Positions 58,847 through 64,000 of a stretch of DNA of 64,000 nucleotides are shown here, piece after piece (position 1 is the first letter of the stretch; each line of letters begins with the position of its first letter). The notes beneath the pieces were generated by a model that saw only the letters and a list, made by a program, of their open reading frames with translations, was not told the DNA's origin and did no database searches. The translations under genes and the position numbers were made by a program. The DNA comes from Pseudarthrobacter sp. fls2-241-R2A-127 (GTDB taxonomy: Bacteria; Actinomycetota; Actinomycetes; Actinomycetales; Micrococcaceae), in NCBI RefSeq assembly GCF_030209355.1, contig NZ_JARVSF010000008.1:390854-454853 (forward strand), given 5' to 3'.

Positions 58847-60112
58847 TCATGCACCTTTCCCGAATGTCTGGACTGCGTGCAGGAGGTCAGTGTTCCCGGC
58901 TATGGCCAGCTTCTCGGCTGCGCTTTGCAGCGGCACTCCGTCTACGGCTGCTTCCCAGGCCTGGCGGAGGCTGCGCACTCCGGCTCCGGGGCCATCCGGG
59001 TGTGCGGCGACTCCGCCTCCGGCGAGCATCATCAGATCGGTAGAACCCACTGCGTCAAACGTCGGGTGCGGAGTGGTGACGTTCTGCCCCGAAGACAACA
59101 CGGGCAGCGGTGAAATAGTCTGGCCCAGCGGTTTGAGCAGGCTGCGGATGTTCGAGGCCACTTCTTCGTCGAGTTCGTAGAACTTGCTGCCCAACCCGCT
59201 GGCGTGCAGGTGGTCGGCACCGGCCAGGCGGGCCATCTGCTGCCACACCCGGTAGTCCATGCCCAGGGCTTTGGACCGCATGGATGCTGCGAGGCCTGCC
59301 CGGTGGCCGTGGATTGGAACCTCGGCGAAGCTGCGCAACAGCGCGAGGGCCGGCAGTCCCATCACGGGAATGTTCAGCATCACGCAGCGGCCGCCGGCTT
59401 CGACGACCAGGTCGTGGCGCTTCTGCAGGCCGGCAATGTCACCGGTGATGTTGAAGGCGTACATGGTGGAGTGCCCTGTGTGCTGTTCGGCGGCGCGGAT
59501 CTCTTCGGTGGCGACCGCGACCCGGCGTTCCAGCGGCAGATAGGCCGGATCAGTCATGAGTTCATCGTCCTTGATCAGGTCGATGGATGCCATGGCCAGC
59601 TCGCGGACAACCAGTCGGAACTCCTCTTCGGACAGCCCGACGTTGGGTTTCACGATGGTGCCAACCATCACGCCTTGGACATCGCTGATGAGCTTGCGGG
59701 TCCCCTCGATACCGAAGGCCGGCCCCGGGTGGGCGGCGACAAAGTCCTCCGGCAGCTGGATGTCTTGAAGACGGCAGGCGTAAAGATCGCCCAACTCGAA
59801 GAGATTGCCTGCGATGGCGGTCTGCAGCGTTGCCAGGTCGGTGCCGACGTTCTCCATGGGGAAGTCCACGGTCACCAGTGCAGCCCGGACTTTTTCCGGG
59901 TTGGCCCGTGATGGCAGGGAGGGGCGGCAAAAGCCGAGTTCCTGGACATCCGAGATCCGGGCCGCGTGCCTCTCCCGGATCCGGGCGGATTCGCCCGGGA
60001 CCGGCAGGAAGGTGCCGCTTGACTGTTCGCCGGCCATGATAGCGGCGGCCTTCTCCGGGTCAATTTCAGATTCTAGGTAGTAGGTGCAACGCACCGAGCG
60101 CGGGTCGCGCAT
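58847..60112 (-). CDS. RuBisCO-like protein, probable sugar-acid phosphate decarboxylase/transcarboxylase
   Basis: A 421-residue RuBisCO large-chain family protein. GTIVKPNVGLS (Lys155) and IDLIKDDELMTDP (Lys181, Asp183, Glu184, the carbamylated-Lys and Mg2+ site) are retained. VPIHGHRAG and SGQNVTTPHPTFDAVGSTDLMML follow in the expected order. The combination with a DUF1537 kinase matches apiose/apionate catabolism, where RuBisCO-like enzymes decarboxylate or hydrolyse 3-oxo-isoapionate 4-phosphate; this is inference from context. ATG 60112 follows GGAGAG; the frame runs on to 60283 but crosses the regulatory region. It is the first gene of the operon, divergent from a GntR regulator. Confidence 0.85.
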   Translation of the reverse strand: MRDPRSVRCTYYLESEIDPEKAAAIMAGEQSSGTFLPVPGESARIRERHAARISDVQELGFCRPSLPSRANPEKVRAALVTVDFPMENVGTDLATLQTAIAGNLFELGDLYACRLQDIQLPEDFVAAHPGPAFGIEGTRKLISDVQGVMVGTIVKPNVGLSEEEFRLVVRELAMASIDLIKDDELMTDPAYLPLERRVAVATEEIRAAEQHTGHSTMYAFNITGDIAGLQKRHDLVVEAGGRCVMLNIPVMGLPALALLRSFAEVPIHGHRAGLAASMRSKALGMDYRVWQQMARLAGADHLHASGLGSKFYELDEEVASNIRSLLKPLGQTISPLPVLSSGQNVTTPHPTFDAVGSTDLMMLAGGGVAAHPDGPGAGVRSLRQAWEAAVDGVPLQSAAEKLAIAGNTDLLHAVQTFGKGA

Positions 60113-60258
60113 GGAACTCTCCAATGTGGGGGCTTGAAACTTACGTATCCGACTGTCACCTGCAGGTACATTCACTTCGCTCACGCGCCGATGCGGGCTT
60201 AAGCAGGTGACTTCGGACTTCGCTTTCGCGGCATCTTCTGTGATTCCGGAATTAGAAG

Positions 60259-60283
60259 TTGTACGTACCTTTGATACGTACAA
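60259..60283. promoter_or_regulatory. GntR-type operator of the acid-sugar operon
   Basis: TTGTACGTA (60259-60267) and TACGTACAA (60275-60283) are exact 9-bp inverted arms around 7 bases. A lone half-like site TACGTA recurs at 60142-60147, close to the RuBisCO-like start. The dyad lies about 100 bases upstream of the divergent GntR gene. Confidence 0.75.
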
Positions 60284-60384
60284 TAGTAGGTGTCATGGAT
60301 CACGTCAAGATGGCCGTCCGGTATTGCTCAGCTTCGAAGGGGCGCCCCCAGGGCTAAGATGTGCACAGTGGCGAGGGAGTCAAA

Positions 60385-61251
60385 GTGAGTTTGGAACCAA
60401 CAGAAACAGCGGCAGAGCAGGCCGGACGCACCAGCCCTCTGAATCGGGAGGAGGGGGGTCCTCTCCACGCCCAAATCCGGGACATTCTCCACCGGCAAAT
60501 TGTTGACTTGCGACTCTCCCCGGGCTCTTCGCTCCCTACCGAGGATGAGCTGACGAGGCAGTTCGGCGTCTCCCGCAGCGTCGTCCGCCAGGCATTGTCT
60601 GGACTGGCCGATCTGGGCCTGATTCGCCGTCAGCGCGGCCGCGGGAGTGTCGTGGCAGCGATGCCGGTCCTCCGCCGGCACGTGCAGCGCGCGGGCGGTC
60701 TGGACGAACAAGCGGCAGCACATGGCCAGCGTCTACGCACCCATGTCCTCACCGTGGAACCATCCGAGCCGCCCAGGGCCGGCGTCGAGGCCCTCAACAC
60801 CACGAACACCTGGAAGATCGAGCGGGTCCGTTACCTCGACGGCCTTCCCGTAGCCTTCATGCGCACCTGGGTCCCTCGGGATTTCTTCCCGCATTTCACT
60901 GCAGAACTGCTGGAAAATGCATCACTCCTGAACCTGATGCGCGACCACGGCTACCACCCCGCCGGCGGACCACGCCAAGTACAGGCAGTCTCATCGGACG
61001 CCGACTTGGCCGGGAAGCTCAGCATCGCCACGCGCGAACCTCTGCTCCTGCTCCAAGGAGTTACCCGCGACGCCCTCGGCCACGGCCTCGAGTGGTTCAA
61101 CGTCTGGCACAGCCCCAACACCGTGTTCGACGTCGACGCACAAGTCACCACGCAGCCCGGAGGCATCTCCCAAGAGCACATCCGCCGCCTTCGGACCCTG
61201 ACCCAGCAACTGGAATCTGAACTAGCAGATCTTGAGCGAGGGGCACACTAA
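60385..61251 (+). CDS. GntR-family regulator, HutC/UTRA subfamily
   Basis: A 288-residue regulator. A winged helix at about residues 25-95 (PLHAQIRDILHRQIVDLRLS, LTRQFGVSRSVVRQALSGLADLGLIRRQRGRGSVV) is followed by a UTRA effector domain with ERVRYLDGLPVAFMRTWVP and EPLLLLQGVTRDALGHGLEW. GTG 60385 is chosen because GAGGGAG precedes it by seven bases; GTG 60361 is less well placed. It is divergent from the RuBisCO-like operon and likely controls it from the TACGTA dyad, with a sugar-acid intermediate as effector. Confidence 0.87.
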   Translation: MSLEPTETAAEQAGRTSPLNREEGGPLHAQIRDILHRQIVDLRLSPGSSLPTEDELTRQFGVSRSVVRQALSGLADLGLIRRQRGRGSVVAAMPVLRRHVQRAGGLDEQAAAHGQRLRTHVLTVEPSEPPRAGVEALNTTNTWKIERVRYLDGLPVAFMRTWVPRDFFPHFTAELLENASLLNLMRDHGYHPAGGPRQVQAVSSDADLAGKLSIATREPLLLLQGVTRDALGHGLEWFNVWHSPNTVFDVDAQVTTQPGGISQEHIRRLRTLTQQLESELADLERGAH

Positions 61252-61599
61252 GGCTGCGATGCCGCCGCACAGAGACACCTCGTGGCGAAAGCGTGTCGCC
61301 CCACGACGAGCGGACCCCGCGAAAAAATGCGGCATCCGGAGCAGTTCGTGGGCGGTACGCGGTACTCCCCTACCAAAAGTGTGGATACTGTCCACACCCT
61401 CCCCTGGGCAGATTATCCCGAACTCGGTCGGTCGCCTTCTGGTCGAATTCACGCCCCCGGATCACCGCGAAGAGGGCAGTGCACGTTCTATTTGAAGTCC
61501 GCGCAATTGCCCTCTGGCTGTCCAACACTAAACGGGTAGGCCTATAGCGCCAGGCGTCCGGGTAGTAGGGGGTCATTCAAGATGGGCCAAGGAGCGCTG
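61252..61599. other. 348-base region without a recognisable gene
   Basis: Three overlapping plus-strand open frames exist (best 61232-61495), but none has a ribosome site or a domain signal. The region separates the GntR gene from a decayed YVTN repeat. No other feature was recognised. Confidence 0.5.
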
Positions 61600-61815
61600 T
61601 TGGGGGATGCTTCCAGCTCAAGGTCCAATCGTAGACCGCCCACGCACAGCAGTACGGTGAGTCTGCCTTTTATGGTCGGATCCACGACTACCCCCTCGTG
61701 GCGTATTTGCCGCCGCGAGGGTCGCAATGACAGAGGTTCCATTGATCACAGATACTGTGCCGTAGCGGGGATTGGAAACGTAGACGGTGTGGGTACGGAG
61801 TCCGCCGCTACCGCG
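61600..61815 (-). pseudogene. Decayed YVTN beta-propeller fragment
   Basis: On the minus strand from about 61800 the frame reads THTVYVSNPRYGTVSVINGT, SVIATLAAANTPRG, and then after a one-base shift VVVDPTIKG. This is one blade of the same repeat type as the intact protein encoded at 61955-62992 (THTVYVTN, TVSVINGT, AVDPTTH). It has no start codon and the frame is broken near 61690. It is a relic of a second propeller gene or of a formerly longer one. Confidence 0.75.
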
Positions 61816-61892
61816 AGGGTATGAAGGCGACGCATATAAGATTCGACCCGACCTTTCTTGCAGGTGGTTGTTCCACTTATATCCGGCGGACC

Positions 61893-61924
61893 CGGCTACC
61901 GGGAGGCTCGCGACCCGGTAGCCG
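61893..61924 (-). terminator. Hairpin downstream of the YVTN propeller gene
   Basis: CGGCTACCGGG pairs exactly with CCCGGTAGCCG (11 bp) around a 10-base loop, 30 bases past the stop. There is no clear U-tract. Confidence 0.6.
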
Positions 61925-61954
61925 CCTTTCCTCCCGGTCTCCGACTCAGTCCTT

Positions 61955-62992
61955 TTACCTGCCCCTGAATTCCGTGAGGGTTGCGTCGTAGACGTTGGCG
62001 ACGTACACCTTATGCGGTGTCGGGTCCACGGCCACTGCGACCGGATAATTCCCGGCAGGAACGTCGGCGGTAATACCCGTCCCGCTGATCACCTCGATGA
62101 AGTTGCCCGAAGAGGTCCCGGAGACGGTGACGAAGGCACTGTGAGTGGTTGGATCGACCGCGACCGCCCAAGGCATCGGATAGTTCATCGGAATAGAACT
62201 TGTGATCGTGTTTCCGTTGATCACCGAAACGCTGTTGCTGTAGGGGAGCCCGTTGTCACTGAGGTTGGTGACGTAGACCGTATGCGTGGTGGGATCGACA
62301 GCGACTCCGTAGGGGTCATCTGCTGGAATCGTGGCACTAACAATGTTCCCGTTGATGACCGATGTGTAGCCTTCGGTGTAGGCGTTGGTCACGTACACGG
62401 TGTGCGAGCCCGGGTCCACCGCCACACCGACAGGATGGTAGCCGACGCCGATCGTAGCGGTCACGGCGGTCCCGTTAATCACGGACACCGTGTTGCTCGA
62501 TGTGTTGGTCACATAAATCGTGTGGGTCGTCGGGTCAACGGCGACGCCAGTGGGGCCAGACTCCACGGACACAGTCGCGGTGACCGAGGTCCCGTTGATG
62601 ATCGAGATGCTGCCGTTGGTCGTCGGGTCGTTGGCAGTGGTCAGGTTCGCGACGTAGACGGTATGGGTCGTGGGATCGACGGCGACGCCGACCGGGTACT
62701 GTCCCACGGGGATAGTCGCGATGATTGACGAGCCGTTGATGACGGTTACAGTATTCGACTGTTCGTTGGCCACGTAAACGTTGTGGGTCCCCGGGTCCAC
62801 AGCCAAACTCATCGGGTACTGCCCGGCGGGGATGTTGTGGGTGACGTACTTTACCGCAGCACTTGCCCTGGCCAGGCCCGCGGGAAATACAAGGCTTGCT
62901 GCCAGCAGCAGCACGGCCGAGATACGCTTCATCGTGAGCGCGCAGTGTCGCGTCCGCGCCGTCGGTACGGAGGCAGGGAACGCTGATTTCAT
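61955..62992 (-). CDS. Secreted seven-bladed YVTN/NHL-type beta-propeller protein
   Basis: A 345-residue exported protein. The signal peptide (ALTMKRISAVLLLAASLVFPAGLARASA) has a long n-region. ATG 62992 is kept because AAAGGAGA is perfectly spaced, while the inner ATG 62932 has no ribosome site. The mature part holds seven repeats of about 38-42 residues with the core G-V-A-V-D-P-T-T-H-T-V-Y-V-x-N followed by S/T-V-x-V-I-N-G, so a closed seven-blade propeller is expected. Such proteins are secreted binders or surface-layer components. The repeats are very regular, which suggests recent internal duplication. A decayed blade of the same type lies downstream. Confidence 0.83.
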   Translation of the reverse strand: MKSAFPASVPTARTRHCALTMKRISAVLLLAASLVFPAGLARASAAVKYVTHNIPAGQYPMSLAVDPGTHNVYVANEQSNTVTVINGSSIIATIPVGQYPVGVAVDPTTHTVYVANLTTANDPTTNGSISIINGTSVTATVSVESGPTGVAVDPTTHTIYVTNTSSNTVSVINGTAVTATIGVGYHPVGVAVDPGSHTVYVTNAYTEGYTSVINGNIVSATIPADDPYGVAVDPTTHTVYVTNLSDNGLPYSNSVSVINGNTITSSIPMNYPMPWAVAVDPTTHSAFVTVSGTSSGNFIEVISGTGITADVPAGNYPVAVAVDPTPHKVYVANVYDATLTEFRGR

Positions 62993-63628
62993 GGGAATCT
63001 CCTTTTCGGGTGGTGACGTAGTCGACGGCGACCCGGCGTTTTGCCCTGCGTATGTGCGTGCGGAGTCGACCGGGGTTTCCGCGCGCCTCGTCGAGCAGCA
63101 CGAGGTGTGCGGGTGGTTCTATCCCAGGAAGCAGGCCCTTGTGAGGTCGAAGAGGACAATTGCGTCCTTCGCTGCCGAGCAGGCCAAGCGAGGGCGGAAA
63201 GGTCGGGGGCCAATTGGTCCAAGTCGGTGGCTTGGAGAGCAACGCCTGGGCGGCTGTGGGGGCGAACATAGTTGCGAGGATCGTGGGTCCGCCCCGGCGC
63301 ACGGGGTCGGTGGCCGGGGGCGGAGAGCGCTCAGTGTCGGCTTAGGGGTGGCTGACCCGGGCCCCGGCGAGGCCGGGTGCAGCGGAAGCAAAGTCGGCTT
63401 CGATGACCGCGATGCCTGTATTCAGGACGCGCTTAATGACGAGTTACATTATCTACTCCATTTTGGTTTCATGGATTGGGTCTACGAGGTCGGGTCAGAA
63501 CAGCGGCCATTGGGATACAACGCCGTTGACCTCATTTTCCCGAGGTGAAGAGACACGGTACATACGCTCTTTTACGTACTGCTGTTCCGGCAGCTCCGGG
63601 CCAGCTCGCCCATCTGTCAATGGATCCA
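62993..63628. other. 636-base region without a recognisable gene
   Basis: It contains the ribosome site and probable promoter of the propeller gene. An AT-rich patch at 63430-63475 includes TAGATAAT read on the minus strand, a possible -10 element. The open frames across it on both strands are shadows without domains. Bases 63758-64000 at the window end likewise hold nothing I recognise. Confidence 0.45.
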
Positions 63629-63757
63629 TTACTCGCCCCGTAAACGGCTAAGTGCGTCAATGCGGCTGCTGCAGCCGGGTTTTGCATAGGCGTGCTCCAG
63701 GTGCTTTGCCACCGTGCGCGGACTTATCCCAATCAGGTGGCCTACAGCGATTCCCTG
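63629..63757 (-). pseudogene. LuxR-type helix-turn-helix remnant
   Basis: The minus-strand frame ending at TAA 63629 reads GHLIGISPRTVAKHLEHAYA and ends CSSRIDALSRLRGE, the C-terminal recognition part of a LuxR/NarL DNA-binding domain. A TAG stop lies directly upstream in this frame near 63760. The preceding ATGNR piece is in another frame, consistent with a frameshift. The rest of the regulator is absent. Confidence 0.7.
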
Positions 63758-64000
63758 TGGCTATGGCGGCCGTACTTGATCCTGCAGCTGGCAACGTATT
63801 GACCGTTGCTCGTCGACATATCTCTGACAGCCTCGCTGAGCCGTGAGGCCCAGGCAGTGTTGAATCAGCGCTGAGCCACCCGTATTGCACTGCTTGGTAC
63901 GAGCCCGGTCGACCTAATTCTCGCCAACTGGGTATTTGGCGCACATGAATATTCGCTCTTGAGGGGTCCATGTGTGGTGCGGGTTAGCGCCAGGGTCCGA

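Noticed and set aside
61232..61547. Overlapping small plus-strand frames after the GntR gene
   Set aside because: Three frames are open at once, as expected by chance in GC-rich DNA; none has a start signal or domain.
62781..63548. A 255-residue plus-strand frame overlapping the propeller gene start
   Set aside because: Its first part is antisense to the propeller signal peptide and the rest shows no domain or ribosome site.

Overview
The window is GC-rich actinobacterial chromosome, most likely Arthrobacter or a close relative (Pseudarthrobacter, Paenarthrobacter; Micrococcaceae). Reasons are the paired inulin fructotransferase and difructose-anhydride hydrolase homologues known mainly from Arthrobacter, many GTG and TTG starts, CorA with a GQN motif, an EthA/EthR-like pair, and repeated LacI + CUT1 ABC + glycosidase loci. 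I saw no rRNA, tRNA, CRISPR array, prophage or intact insertion sequence. The window is an accessory carbohydrate region built from discrete catabolic cassettes, with several gene remnants at the joints between them.

Layout. 1-2.7 kb: lytic transglycosylase, a membrane protein and a 5'-truncated carbonic anhydrase, closed by a perfect 36-bp palindromic terminator. 2.7-5.6 kb: gluconate kinase and permease with a divergent FCD regulator. 5.7-15.7 kb: a complete inulin-to-fructose route through difructose anhydride III (DFA III). A Tat-exported inulin fructotransferase is divergent from a seven-gene operon (binding protein, two permeases, LacI regulator, GH32 fructosidase, PfkB sugar kinase, cytoplasmic DFA-III hydrolase), and LacI-type operators lie in the divergent region. 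15.9-19.5 kb: small membrane protein, His-rich lipoprotein, CorA and a phosphatidylserine-decarboxylase-like pyruvoyl enzyme of the tryptophan-decarboxylase (PsiD) architecture. 19.6-30.9 kb: a beta-mannoside operon (LacI, ABC transporter, two GH130-type propellers, a secreted toroid protein of unknown activity, GH2 beta-mannosidase) behind two tandem palindromic operators. 31.4-37.4 kb: envelope genes (GH25-like secreted protein, class A beta-lactamase-like serine hydrolase, YkcB-like GT-C transferase, GT2-GtrA fusion) and an amine oxidase remnant. 37.4-44.9 kb: two TetR / 3-hydroxyacyl-CoA-dehydrogenase-like modules. One contains an 802-residue EthA-type Baeyer-Villiger monooxygenase fused to an alpha/beta hydrolase; the other contains an MFS transporter. 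45.1-54.9 kb: a raffinose-type alpha-galactoside cassette (GH32, LacI, Gfo/Idh/MocA, ABC transporter, GH36). 55.3-61.3 kb: an acid-sugar cassette (KdgT-like permease, frameshifted zinc alcohol dehydrogenase, DUF1537 kinase, RuBisCO-like protein, GntR regulator), resembling apionate/3-oxo-isoapionate catabolism. 61.6-64 kb: a seven-repeat YVTN propeller, a decayed relative of it, and a LuxR remnant.

The genes work together as independent import-and-hydrolyse units, each with its own repressor and visible operator. In all three sugar-ABC operons a strong perfect hairpin lies just downstream of the binding-protein gene, presumably giving excess binding protein over membrane subunits; in the mannoside operon this hairpin lies inside the next coding sequence. 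The BVMO-hydrolase fusion, the DFA III circuit and the RuBisCO-like cassette with its inactivated dehydrogenase are the most interesting items. Functional statements rest on motifs and family recall read by eye; no database search was run.
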